From Nocardia panacis (lineage in GTDB: Bacteria > Actinomycetota > Actinomycetes > Mycobacteriales > Mycobacteriaceae): 64,000 nt of DNA. The notes beneath the pieces were generated by a model. The model saw only the letters and a list, made by a program, of their open reading frames with translations, did not search any database and was not told the origin of the DNA. The stretch covers positions 62,001 to 126,000 of the forward strand of contig NZ_QZFU01000023.1 in NCBI RefSeq assembly GCF_003598715.1, read 5' to 3'. Shown here piece after piece: positions 25,452-33,705 of this stretch; position 1 is the first letter of the stretch, and the number at the start of each line of letters is the position of its first letter. The position numbers and the translations under genes were made by a program.

Positions 25452-26405
25452 TCATCGTGCGATGACCGCCCATATCGGCAGCAACAGCAGCGCGGTGAGG
25501 GATGTCTTCACCACGACCGAGGCCGCGAGGTCGACTTCGGTGTCGTATTGCTGGGCGAAGATGAACAGGTTCTGTGGTGCGGGCATGGCGGCGATCATCA
25601 CCACTTGGCTCAGCCGTATTCCGGTCAGCCCGAAGACGTATCGGCCGACCGCCAGGGCGAGCAGGGGGAAGAGCACGCATTTGAAGCCGATCAGCCAGTA
25701 CTCGTCGCTGGTCGTGCCCCGTATCCGCAGCCCGGTGCCGCCGAGATGCAACCCCAGCGCGAACAGCGCCGCCGGTGATGCCGCGGCACCGGCCATCGAC
25801 AGCGTGTCCAGTGCCCAGCCGGGCACCGGTAGGTGGGTGAGGTTGGCGGTGATGCCCGCGTAGCAGGCGAGTACCAGCGGGGTGGTCAGGGCCGCCCATA
25901 TGCCGCGTCGCACCTTGACCGCCGTGGGGACGCCGGAAACGTCGTGGCCGCCCGCGGATTCCATGATCGTGATCACCACAACGGTCAGCACGCAGACCTG
26001 GAGCAGGATCACCGGGAAGATCGGTGAGGCGTCGCCGAACAGCAGGATGAACACGGGGATCGCGAAGTACGCGGTGTTCACCTGGCAGGCGCTCATGATC
26101 CGCAGCGCTGTTCCCTTGGTGCTCGTCCCGGTCACCGCGCGCGCCACGACCGCGACGACCACCATCCCGGCGACGGCAGCGGTCGCGTACGCGCCGATCG
26201 CGGTGGGGTCGAAGACCCGGCGCGGATCGCTCGTGTAGAGGCTGCCCAGCAGATAGGCGGGGATCGCGAACCGGAAACTGAACTCCGAGAACGCTTTCGA
26301 TACCGTCGAGTCGATGATCTTGCGGCGGGCGAAGACGACGCCCGCCCCGAAGATCAGCGCGACCGGCGCCAGTTTCTCGATCGTGGTGACGATCCCTCCG
26401 GTCAC
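25452..26405 (-). CDS. AEC-family (auxin efflux carrier-like) transporter
   Basis: 317 residues, about ten membrane helices. The arrangement of LAPVALIFGAGVVFARRKII at the start, ACQVNTAYFAIPVFILLFGD in the fourth helix region, ASPAALFALGLHLGG and the late AAMPAPQNLFIFAQQYD fits the AEC/malonate-carrier family (Mem_trans), in which paired inverted five-helix repeats export small carboxylates. It ends 161 bp from the GNAT gene on the same strand. No regulator is adjacent. Confidence 0.87.
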   Translation of the reverse strand: MTGGIVTTIEKLAPVALIFGAGVVFARRKIIDSTVSKAFSEFSFRFAIPAYLLGSLYTSDPRRVFDPTAIGAYATAAVAGMVVVAVVARAVTGTSTKGTALRIMSACQVNTAYFAIPVFILLFGDASPIFPVILLQVCVLTVVVITIMESAGGHDVSGVPTAVKVRRGIWAALTTPLVLACYAGITANLTHLPVPGWALDTLSMAGAAASPAALFALGLHLGGTGLRIRGTTSDEYWLIGFKCVLFPLLALAVGRYVFGLTGIRLSQVVMIAAMPAPQNLFIFAQQYDTEVDLAASVVVKTSLTALLLLPIWAVIAR

Positions 26406-26454
26406 CCGCTGCCCTCCAATCCCGTCGTCTCTGTCTCGTCTCCTCGGTCCTGTC

Positions 26455-26760
26455 TCACAGTCGCAGACCCCGTACCGCGAGCCATCGCTCCAGGATCAGG
26501 ATCGACCACAGCAGTTCCGCGGTCTGATTCGTCGGCCGGCTGGTCTGTCGCTCGAACAGCGATTTCACGTGCACCGCGTTGAAGAGGTTCCCGCAGTGTG
26601 CGGCTGGGAGCACGAGGTCACCGACCATGTCGTGCAGCGGTTGGCCCTGGGCCATCATCGCCGTGATCGGCAGAGTGAAGGGCTGCTTGTCGCGGTCGAT
26701 GATGCTGTCGGGAAGCATGCCGCGCGCGACCGCCGCCACGGGGGCCTTCCACTCTCGAGG
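26455..26760 (-). pseudogene. C-terminal relic of an asparagine synthetase-like gene
   Basis: About 100 codons ending RGLRL match the C-terminal end of AsnB-type enzymes: EWKAPVAAVARGMLPDSIID, then RDKQPFTLPITAMM (K-Q-x-F motif) and AELLWSILILERWLAVRG (the LL..E.W tail). The glutaminase domain and ATP-pyrophosphatase loop are absent; homology stops near 26760, where codon usage and GC content change. The relic lies 49 bp from the AEC start. It marks the left edge of the accessory island. Confidence 0.7.
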
Positions 26761-26976
26761 TCGTGCCGGCTCGGCAGCAGGACTCGGATCACACGAATCG
26801 CCTCGCATTCGTCGGCTGGCAGGGATCGCGCCCGCCGCCGGGGAGCCGGGTACCGGCTCGACCCGGCGGCGGGGCTATCTCAAACATTCCGCAACCGCGC
26901 AGGAGAGACCAGGTACGCATGGGGTACCGAGAAGGTACTCTCGGATCACTCGACGCGTGAGTGGGGACGCAATCGA

Positions 26977-28329
26977 ATGAAATCGCTGGGACGATGGACT
27001 GGACGCGAAGGAGCCGCGTTCCGGACTGCGCTGGGCATGAGGCGTGAGGCCTTCGCGGCTCACACAGGAGTTTCAGTGGAGGCGGTGAAAAAGTGGGAAC
27101 GGCGCAAGGAAACCATCGAGCTGACCGTTGCCTATGCCGCGCGCATGGACCGCAAGCTACGTGAAGCCGAAGCTGCTGTGACAGAACGCTTCTGGTCATT
27201 GCTTGAAGGCCCTGCGGCGGTAACGGTCGAGGCGGGGCATCGGCTCGGTGCACTGCTGGAAACCTGCGCCGACACCGATCAGATATTGGTTGCTGCGCAC
27301 ACCGCTGCGGGAGAGGTGGTTTTGGTGTCCATTCCTCGGCGCGCATTCGTCGCCGGTGTCGGAGGTGGCACCGTCGGTTTGGCTGCCAGTGCCGCACTGT
27401 CAGCCAGTCCGCTCGCCGCTGCGTTCGCTCGAAGCGACATCGACCACATTGGATTCTTCCGCGACAAACGGATGAACATCATCGAGTCCGACAACATCTA
27501 CGGATCCGCTACTACTCTGCCGGAGGTCCTCACCGCGATCGATCGCATGCAAGCCCTGCGGCGAGCGAAAGTCGTCGATTCCCAAAGCATTTTGCGATTG
27601 CTCGCGATGTACGCCGAAACCGCAGCCTGGCAGTACCAGGACCAGCGGATGTTCGACCATGCCGAGCACTGGGCCGAGAAAGCACTGACCTGGTCACATC
27701 AGCTCAGGGACGACTACTACATCGGGTTGTCGCTGGTGCGGATGAGCCAGTTGGCATCCGACCGCGGCGACGGTGTGAGCAGCGCTGAACTGGCCGAGGC
27801 TGCCGGACTCGCTGCACCCCGCGATTCATTGTTCACTGCCGCAGCGGTTGCCTACAGAGCACATGCGCTCGCACTCGAAGGAGACTCGACTGCGAGCGCT
27901 CGCGCCTACGACACGGCCCGAACGTTGGTCGGCACCGCCGACGCTGATCCGACGTGGGGGTTCTTCCTCGACAACTCATACATCGACGCCTACCAGGCGC
28001 ACAGCCTCACGGCCCTCGGTGAATACGGTGCCGCCATCACACGGTTCGACGAAGCGACCGAGCGCATGCAGTCCGGATACCCGCGTGACCGCGGTGTTTA
28101 CCTGGCACGTTCGGCCGTCGCCCACATGGAGGCCGGACATATCGAGCCCGCAGCGGCGCTGGGCACCCAGGCCCTTCAGATCGGCATCGCCACCGGATCG
28201 GAACGGATCATGGAAAGAGTCCTTGCGTTGGCAGGCATGATGGATCCCACCAGCACTCAGACCAGCGTCGGTGAGTTCGTCAACGAGTTCAAGCAATGGA
28301 AGGCAGCAATTTGCCCCGACCGTACGTAG
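26977..28329 (+). CDS. XRE-type regulator with TPR C-terminal domain
   Basis: About 450 residues. Residues 8-45 form a helix-turn-helix: GREGAAFRTALGMRREAFAA then HTGVSVEAVKKWERR. A linker with SIPRRAFVAGVGGGTVG follows, and the last 280 residues are TPR-like helical hairpins (RLLAMYAETAAWQYQDQRMF, HAEHWAEKALTWSHQLRDDY, LSLVRMSQLASDRGDGVSSA). This architecture is common for pathway-specific or island-borne regulators in streptomycetes and nocardiae that sense a ligand or a partner through the TPRs. GC content is clearly lower than in the flanking chromosome. Its stop overlaps the start of the RibD-like gene, so it is probably part of that operon. Confidence 0.85.
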   Translation: MKSLGRWTGREGAAFRTALGMRREAFAAHTGVSVEAVKKWERRKETIELTVAYAARMDRKLREAEAAVTERFWSLLEGPAAVTVEAGHRLGALLETCADTDQILVAAHTAAGEVVLVSIPRRAFVAGVGGGTVGLAASAALSASPLAAAFARSDIDHIGFFRDKRMNIIESDNIYGSATTLPEVLTAIDRMQALRRAKVVDSQSILRLLAMYAETAAWQYQDQRMFDHAEHWAEKALTWSHQLRDDYYIGLSLVRMSQLASDRGDGVSSAELAEAAGLAAPRDSLFTAAAVAYRAHALALEGDSTASARAYDTARTLVGTADADPTWGFFLDNSYIDAYQAHSLTALGEYGAAITRFDEATERMQSGYPRDRGVYLARSAVAHMEAGHIEPAAALGTQALQIGIATGSERIMERVLALAGMMDPTSTQTSVGEFVNEFKQWKAAICPDRT

Positions 28330-29006
28330 TCCTGTCCGTCGCGGCGAGCGTGGACGGCTACATCGACGACACCGTCCCCGAACGGCTCTACCTGTCCAAC
28401 GAAGACGACTTCGACCGCGTAGAAGTCGTACGAACCGAATGCGACGCCATCCTGATCGGCGCGGAAACGCTCCGCCGCGACAACCCCCGCTTGATCATCA
28501 AAAGCGAGGAACGACTAGCAGCCCGCGCCGCCGCAGGCAAACCAGCACACCTCCAGAAGATCGTCGTCACCGGCTCCGGCAACCTCGACCGTGATGCCAA
28601 ATTCTGGCATCACGGTGTGCGGGAGTGTAGGCCGATCGCCTACACCACCGACACCGGCGCGGCGAAACTGCGCGACCGCCTCGGCGACCTCGCTACCGTC
28701 GTATCGCTGGGTGCAAGAGTCGAATTCGGTGCCCTGCTCGACGATCTCGGCAACCGCGGCATCGATCGTTTAATGATCGAGGGGGGCACCAGCATCCACA
28801 CTGCGATACTCGCCGCCGGTTTGGCCGACGAACTTCATCTCGCCATCGCCCCGCTGCTCGTCGGCCAAACCGAAGCACCTCGATTCGTTAATCCTGCCCA
28901 CTTCCCCGGCGGCTCCCGGCGGCGAATGCACCTGATCGACGTGACCCAACTTGGGGACGTTGCCGTGTTGCGGTACCTTCCGAAAAGCGATTCTGATTCC
29001 CACTGA
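28296..29006 (+). CDS. RibD C-terminal/dihydrofolate reductase-like reductase
   Basis: About 236 residues. YVVLSVAASVDGYIDD at the N-terminus, CDAILIGAETLRRDNPRL (the conserved G-x-x-T-x-x-x-D-x-P-x-L segment) and DRLMIEGGTSIHTAILAAGL with LADELHLAIAPLLVG match pyrimidine reductases of the RibD/RibG type more closely than DHFR. It therefore probably reduces a ribosylated pyrimidine-like intermediate with NADPH. Without a deaminase domain and outside a rib operon it is not the housekeeping riboflavin enzyme. ATG 28296 overlaps the regulator by 34 bp; TTG 28311, preceded by GGAAGG at 7 bases, is a better-supported alternative start. Confidence 0.85.
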   Translation: MEGSNLPRPYVVLSVAASVDGYIDDTVPERLYLSNEDDFDRVEVVRTECDAILIGAETLRRDNPRLIIKSEERLAARAAAGKPAHLQKIVVTGSGNLDRDAKFWHHGVRECRPIAYTTDTGAAKLRDRLGDLATVVSLGARVEFGALLDDLGNRGIDRLMIEGGTSIHTAILAAGLADELHLAIAPLLVGQTEAPRFVNPAHFPGGSRRRMHLIDVTQLGDVAVLRYLPKSDSDSH

Positions 29007-29410
29007 CGCTCATCCTGAAGCCGCCTTGGATCGTCAATCTGCTTTCGACTCGCGGGCTTGCTATCTTCCGTCGAATGCCCGGTGATCACACTGCGTAGTC
29101 CGGCCCGATCTCCGTAGTTGTGACCCGCGCCGAGGCGGGCCGCTGAGGTCGCCGATGCGCATCCCAGGGGTTCGAGTGATAGATACCCAATTTCGTTGTC
29201 CTGCACTACGTGGTCCCAGATGCTGTTGCTCCGGTGCGGCAAGCGAATGTGTGGAGTCCGGGCAATTGCGTTCGTGGTGGGTTGCCGCAGAAACTGTGGG
29301 TGATGTGCTGGATGGGTTTGCGGTAGCGGACCTGTCGGGGATGCGTGTTCGGCGGCCAGGGGTGCCGGTAGCAGTGCTCCAGTTTTCCGCACTGGTGGAA
29401 TGCGCGGGCG
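29007..29410. other. 404-bp region without an intact gene
   Basis: Between the RibD-like gene and the broken gene starting near 29411. Third-position GC is mixed in all frames and no start with a ribosome site is followed by a convincing protein. It probably contains the decayed 5' part of the downstream pseudogene; in the frame of that pseudogene the reading stays open from 29374. Confidence 0.4.
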
Positions 29411-30036
29411 ATGTCGGACCAGTCGCGGGCGCGGTTCTCCGGCAGCGGGATCGACGCCTACCGACCGGACGATATTCTTCTGCGCCGCCAGGCCACCTAC
29501 CTGCTCGGGTTCGACCAACACCCGGACTCGGAAACCTGGATTACCGGCCAGGCTCTGCGCCGCCTGCACAGCTCACCACACGACGCCGCCCCGGCCCGCC
29601 TGGCGGTGCGGTCCGCCGTGATCACTCTGGCCGGCCACGGCGACCCGGACCCGTTGCGCCACTACGTCGCCCAGCTCGCCGACGATCACTATCAACAGGT
29701 CACGAACCTGCTGTACTGGGCACACTGGGTCGGGAAATCGGGAATGTGACCTACCCCGACGACACCGCGATGGTCGGCATCGACCCGCAAAGCTGGACCG
29801 GCCGAACCCTTCTGCTACACCTGACCCGGCGGATAGAGCCCGGATCAAATCACCTCGACCTCCACCTTCGAACACTCGCCGACCTGATTTCGAGCCACCC
29901 ACACCTGATCGACGAACCGGGACTGCGCACTTGAACCATGGCCGCGGTCGATCTGGTCGACGGCGATCCCGCATTGAGCACCCCCGCCCGCCGGACCCTC
30001 GATAGCCTGGGCTACGCACTACGTCTCCGACGATGA
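29411..30036 (+). pseudogene. broken gene of the island (frameshift plus in-frame stop)
   Basis: The reading frame from 29411 (DAYRPDDILLRRQATYLLGF, LADDHYQQVTNLLYWAHWVG) runs into a stop at 29749, but the protein obviously continues one frame over from about 29737 as EIGNVTYPDDTAMVGIDPQS and TLLLHLTRRIEPGSNHLDLH. The join is a run of three Gs where four would restore GTCGGGGAAATC. The second part then meets a TGA at 29932-29934 (GLRT stop) after which the same frame resumes as TMAAVDLVDGDPALST and ends at 30036 with ALRLRR. Two independent lesions argue against a single sequencing error. Function unknown; the helical, HTH-less sequence resembles C-terminal parts of island regulators. Confidence 0.65.
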
Positions 30037-30055
30037 CGCGACTAAGGAACCCAAT

Positions 30056-30643
30056 ATGGACGCCAACCAGCAGCTCGACAACGACACTGCCCACGAGATC
30101 GCGGCGTTCGCCTTCGAGTTGGGCGTCCTCAAACGCGAAACCCGCAAGGGATGGCTCGATGCGTGCGTGCCCAGCCCGGAATCCGTCGCCGAACACACCT
30201 GCCGCACAGCGCAACTCGCAGCGCTGATCGCCGCCTATGAAGGCGGCGACCCCGCTCGCGCCGCCCACCTGGCACTGTGGCACGACAGCCAGGAAACACG
30301 GCTGCGTGATCTCAACCAGGTCGCGAAGCCCTTCCTCGGCGACCCCGACCATGAAGCCGTCACCGACACCCAGACCTCCGGCCTTCCCCAGATATTGCAG
30401 GTGCTCGTTCGCGACACCGTCGCCGAGTTCGAGGCACAGGCCACCGTGGAGGCTGTCTGCGCTCGCGATGCCGATCGCCTCGAGTGCCTGATTCAGGCCC
30501 TCGAATACCAAGCCGCCGGCAATAGCCTCATGGGCGAGTGGATCACGGGGTCCAAGGACCGGCTCAAGACCACCACCGCCCACCGCATCGCCGAAGCAGC
30601 GATGACGACCCCGGTTCTGAAGTGGCGCACAACGATGGGCTAA
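30056..30643 (+). CDS. HD-domain phosphohydrolase (YfbR/HDDC2-like)
   Basis: 195 residues. Metal-binding HD signature is intact: H47 in SVAEHTCRTA, H76-D77 in LWHDSQETRLRD, and D138/D140 in ARDADRLECL. The preceding RKGWLDACVPSPESVAEHT is the hallmark of the 5'-deoxynucleotidase YfbR/HDDC2 group, which dephosphorylates nucleoside monophosphates. ATG 30056 follows AAGGAA. Sits between the broken gene and the MurG-like gene, with a hairpin downstream. In this setting a nucleotide-derived intermediate is the natural substrate, which links it to the RibD-like reductase and NUDIX gene. Confidence 0.85.
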   Translation: MDANQQLDNDTAHEIAAFAFELGVLKRETRKGWLDACVPSPESVAEHTCRTAQLAALIAAYEGGDPARAAHLALWHDSQETRLRDLNQVAKPFLGDPDHEAVTDTQTSGLPQILQVLVRDTVAEFEAQATVEAVCARDADRLECLIQALEYQAAGNSLMGEWITGSKDRLKTTTAHRIAEAAMTTPVLKWRTTMG

Positions 30644-30707
30644 CTATCCCGGAACGCGCAGTTCAGGGCAGCAGATTTCGTCGGACAAAGCGCGCCGACC
30701 CGCCACA

Positions 30708-30734
30708 ACCCGGCCCATGAGATCGGGGCCGGGT
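30708..30734 (+). terminator. hairpin between HD and MurG-like genes
   Basis: Perfect 9-bp stem ACCCGGCCC / GGGCCGGGT with the loop ATGAGATCG, about 65 bp after the HD gene stop. No strong T-run follows. It could end or attenuate the upstream transcript. Confidence 0.5.
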
Positions 30735-30898
30735 TCCAATTCGATCGGCCGCGAGGGCGGCGGAATCGGCGTGGTCGTGGCGGGTCGGTCTCGGCTCCTA
30801 CCAACACTCCCGTGAAACCGGGAACACGCTGGTGCTGGATTGTGTGCCAGACTCGCAAGCTCGCACACCATCCCGCCGTCCGATCAGGGAGCGTCGCC

Positions 30899-32110
30899 GT
30901 GGCCGATCTCGACCGCACTTCTGTCCTGACCCGAGTAGCCGAGCGCGGGCGGGTCAGGGTGATCGTCGCAGGAGGCGGCACCGGCGGACACACCTATCCC
31001 GCTGCCGCCGTGATTCGCGCTCTGCGGACGCTGGTCAGCGACGCAGGTGCGGCCGCGGATGTGCTGTGGGTCGGCACACCCGATTCGCTCGAACAGCGTG
31101 TCGCTGTGGAGAACCGGGTGGACTTCGCCCCGCTCCGGGCGGGCCGGTTGCGTCGGGACCACAATCCGCTGCGGATGCTGACCGACGTCGAGAACATCAA
31201 AGATGCTCTGCGGCTTCCGGGTTCGGTCATCGCGGCCATCCTGCTGGTCGCGAAGTTCCGGCCGGACGTGGTGATCGCCACCGGTGGATATGTCGCCGTG
31301 CCGGTCGGTGTCGCCGCGGCGCTCCTGCGCCGACCGTTGCTGATCCATGAACAGACCTCCGGCATCGGCAAAGCGAATGAACTCCTGGCCCCCGTCGCTA
31401 CCCGTATAGCTGTCAGTTCCGCTGCTTCGCTGGAGCTGTTACGGGGAAAGGCCCGTGATCGCGCTGTCGTCACCGGCAATCCGATCCGCGCCGCGCTGAT
31501 GGCGGGCGATCCGCAGGCTGCGGTGCGGGCATTGGAATGGGGCGGGTACACCCCGGAGTTGCCCACGGTCTACGTGACCGGAGGCGCGCAGGGAGCGTGT
31601 CAGATCAACGATTTGATCATCGCGATACTGCCCGAACTACTCCAGGTCGCCAACGTCGTTCACCAATGCGGGCGGACATCGTTCACCGACATCAACCGCC
31701 ACGCCGAAACACTGCCCGGTACGTTGCGTGCCCGATACCAGCTCCACGAGTTCATCGATGTAGACCTGCTCGCAGACATCTTCGCGCTGGCGGATATTGT
31801 CGTATCACGTTCCGGCGCTGGGACTCTCGCCGAGCTGACCGCCCTCGGCAAGCCATCCGTCCTGATCCCCTACCCACATTCGGTCGGTGGCGAGCAGGCT
31901 CGCGGCGCCGAGCACCTCGCCGATCACCACGCCGCCCGCGCACTCATCGGTAACGACGCTACAACGGATCGACTTCGAGCCGAACTGTTCCACCTGTTGT
32001 TCAAACCCGCTACACGAACGGCGATGTCTATGAACGCAGCGGCAATGGGCCATCCGAACGCTGCCGCCGAACTCGCTGTAACTGCCCTTGATCTGGCGAT
32101 GGGCTTCTGA
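30899..32110 (+). CDS. MurG-like glycosyltransferase outside a dcw cluster
   Basis: About 403 residues, GT-B fold of family 28. The donor-lipid loop VIVAGGGTGGHTYPAAAVIR (residues about 22-40) matches the MurG G-loop with its H-x-x-P-A; a second motif PDVVIATGGYVAVPVGVAAA and the C-terminal nucleotide-sugar motif SRSGAGTLAELTALGKPSVL, then IPYPHSVGGEQARGAEHL, are also present. The MurG residues that contact UDP-GlcNAc around HQ-x-x-NA are altered here (EQARGAEH), so acceptor or donor may differ. Neighbours are not cell-division genes, so it is not the housekeeping MurG. GTG 30899 has GGGAG upstream. Role inferred: glycosylating a small molecule made by the island. Confidence 0.85.
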   Translation: MADLDRTSVLTRVAERGRVRVIVAGGGTGGHTYPAAAVIRALRTLVSDAGAAADVLWVGTPDSLEQRVAVENRVDFAPLRAGRLRRDHNPLRMLTDVENIKDALRLPGSVIAAILLVAKFRPDVVIATGGYVAVPVGVAAALLRRPLLIHEQTSGIGKANELLAPVATRIAVSSAASLELLRGKARDRAVVTGNPIRAALMAGDPQAAVRALEWGGYTPELPTVYVTGGAQGACQINDLIIAILPELLQVANVVHQCGRTSFTDINRHAETLPGTLRARYQLHEFIDVDLLADIFALADIVVSRSGAGTLAELTALGKPSVLIPYPHSVGGEQARGAEHLADHHAARALIGNDATTDRLRAELFHLLFKPATRTAMSMNAAAMGHPNAAAELAVTALDLAMGF

Positions 32111-32273
32111 CCGAGCGACTCTGGAAAGAGACCTCGGTTCGTTCCCTGACCGTCGACGCGGCCACCCGCCCTGCCACCGCCACGGCGATGCTCGATATCA
32201 TGCAAACACCTGTAGCGCAAGGGAACTCAACCGGCTGCGATTGGCCGAGCACGAGCGGGCCATGCCGAGGAGG

Positions 32274-32309
32274 TGGACGCTATTCCTCGCCTTCATCGAG
32301 TTCGTCCTC
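32274..32309. repeat. 36-bp imperfect direct repeat, left copy
   Basis: Starts TGGACGCTATTCCTCG and continues to TTCGTCCTC; identical at about 32 of 36 positions to 33974-34009, exactly 1700 bp away. On the minus strand both copies read as an acidic tail ending in EE and a stop; on the plus strand this copy reads as a 22-residue hydrophobic peptide (32262-32330). The copies bracket the NUDIX, DinB and SDR-relic segment. Confidence 0.6.
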
Positions 32310-32326
32310 TTCCGACTTCTCTTCCT

Positions 32327-32854
32327 CTAGGCAATAGGCCGCCCCTGCTCGCAGATAACGGTGCCGCCGCCCTCGACGGCATTCAATGCCGCGGCGAGGC
32401 GGTCGGCGAGCAGCGGCTTCACTCTCGCACGCGCCTGGTCGAGCGAAAGGAACCTGGCCGACAGAATCTCATTGTCGGCCAACACCATTGACGCAAGATC
32501 GGCGTCGGTGATCAGGCCGCCGTCGAAGAGGAATATGACGCCTTCCGGACGTGAATCCTGGGCGCGCACATAGTCGACCACGAGCAGGCGACCGAGCGGG
32601 CGTTCCCATCCGAGCTCTTCGGCCACCTCCCGCCGCGCGGTCGCCCACGGGGCCTCATCCTCCTCGACCGCACCGCCCGGCAGCTCCCAGTTCGGCTTGT
32701 AGGAAGGCTCGACCAACAGCACGCGACCAGCGCTGTCGCGCCACAACACCCCTGCGGCCATTCGCTTCCGGTTCAACCCCGCAACGTACTGATCAACTGG
32801 CAGTACTCCCCCAGAGGCCGGTATGTCGGAACCGGCACCCGTCACTTGCGGCAT
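32327..32854 (-). CDS. NUDIX hydrolase
   Basis: 175 residues. Complete Nudix box at residues 61-83: G61, five residues, E67, seven residues, then REVAEELGW. RMAAGVLWRDSAGRVLLVEP is the first strand pair and PNWELPGGAVEEDEAP leads into the box; the pattern is that of the broad ADP-ribose or (deoxy)nucleotide group. Start ATG 32854. It points toward the MurG-like gene and lies inside the segment bracketed by the 36-bp repeats. Together with the HD and RibD-like genes it adds to the nucleotide-processing character of the island. Confidence 0.85.
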   Translation of the reverse strand: MPQVTGAGSDIPASGGVLPVDQYVAGLNRKRMAAGVLWRDSAGRVLLVEPSYKPNWELPGGAVEEDEAPWATARREVAEELGWERPLGRLLVVDYVRAQDSRPEGVIFLFDGGLITDADLASMVLADNEILSARFLSLDQARARVKPLLADRLAAALNAVEGGGTVICEQGRPIA

Positions 32855-33045
32855 GGCAGCGGACTCTACGATCTCTCGCCATCTTTGTCGATGCTCCGCC
32901 GCGACAATTCAATCGGGTACCGACTCAACGGAGAAGCGGGCTGCGGTGTTGGAGTTGGCCGTCGCCCATATCGTTGCGAGAGTATCGACCTGACGGTTCG
33001 GCGTCAGAAGACCCGGTGGCGCGAAAAGTCGTGCTACGCGAGGCC

Positions 33046-33642
33046 TTATGGCAGTCGGTTCATGATTGCCTGCGGGTGGTTGGAAGCTCGCTGGAGGCGG
33101 AGTTGGCCGATTTCCGCGGCATTCTTCATCAGTTCGGCGTTCACCCAGGCGACCATGTGGGCGACGGTGTGCTGGGGGTCGTTCTGCCACGGGAACGGGG
33201 CGGGGGAATCCAGGTCGGCGTCAGTGAACCGGCCGAGCGCCTCCAGCCAGTCCGCACGTAGACCACGCAGCCACTCGACGGCAGGCTTACCCGCACCCGG
33301 CCACGTGATGTCACTGCGCTCGCGGGGCGTCCTGCTGTGCGCGTGGTCGATGGCCACGCTCCACCACCAGCCGATGTGCCAGCTCAGCCAGCCAATAGTT
33401 GGTACAGGAACGGGGTCGGGCTCACTGTCCGCCCAGTCCGGCACCCACGTCCCGTCGTCGGCCCGATGCACCGTCCAGCAGTTTGCGGCGGGCTTCCACA
33501 GGAAGTCGTCGGATTCGAGCCTGTCCAGGTGGTACTCGAACAGGGACCAGGTCAGGTCGAACTGCCAGCGAAGTAGGTCGAGTGCATATCGCGGGGAGAC
33601 TTCGTTCTGAAAGGCAGACACCGGCAGACTCTTGCACAACAT
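33046..33642 (-). CDS. DinB/YfiT-like metalloenzyme fold protein
   Basis: About 198 residues in a four-helix bundle pattern. LLRWQFDLTWSLFEYHLDRL is helix 1, PTIGWLSWHIGWWWSVAIDH carries a histidine (W-H-I-G) at the place of the first metal ligand, and DPQHTVAHMVAWVNAELMKN supplies the third-helix histidines typical of DinB-like transferases (thiol-, mycothiol- or bacillithiol-dependent in the wider family). Insertions with many tryptophans fit the DinB superfamily branch in actinobacteria. ATG 33642 or GTG 33675 may be the start; neither has a strong ribosome site. It is on the island, possibly a thiol-conjugating resistance function. Confidence 0.75.
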   Translation of the reverse strand: MLCKSLPVSAFQNEVSPRYALDLLRWQFDLTWSLFEYHLDRLESDDFLWKPAANCWTVHRADDGTWVPDWADSEPDPVPVPTIGWLSWHIGWWWSVAIDHAHSRTPRERSDITWPGAGKPAVEWLRGLRADWLEALGRFTDADLDSPAPFPWQNDPQHTVAHMVAWVNAELMKNAAEIGQLRLQRASNHPQAIMNRLP

Positions 33643-33705
33643 CGATGTCGGCGGGAATCGATTATTTGAGAGCACAGCGACTCACACGATGTCCGCCTCG
33701 GGCAG

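Noticed and set aside
29160..29180. tRNA T-arm-like GGTTCGAGT
   Set aside because: No acceptor stem, anticodon arm or D-arm could be folded around it.
30899..32110. Housekeeping MurG of peptidoglycan synthesis
   Set aside because: No mur, fts or division genes nearby, low GC and a changed donor-site motif.
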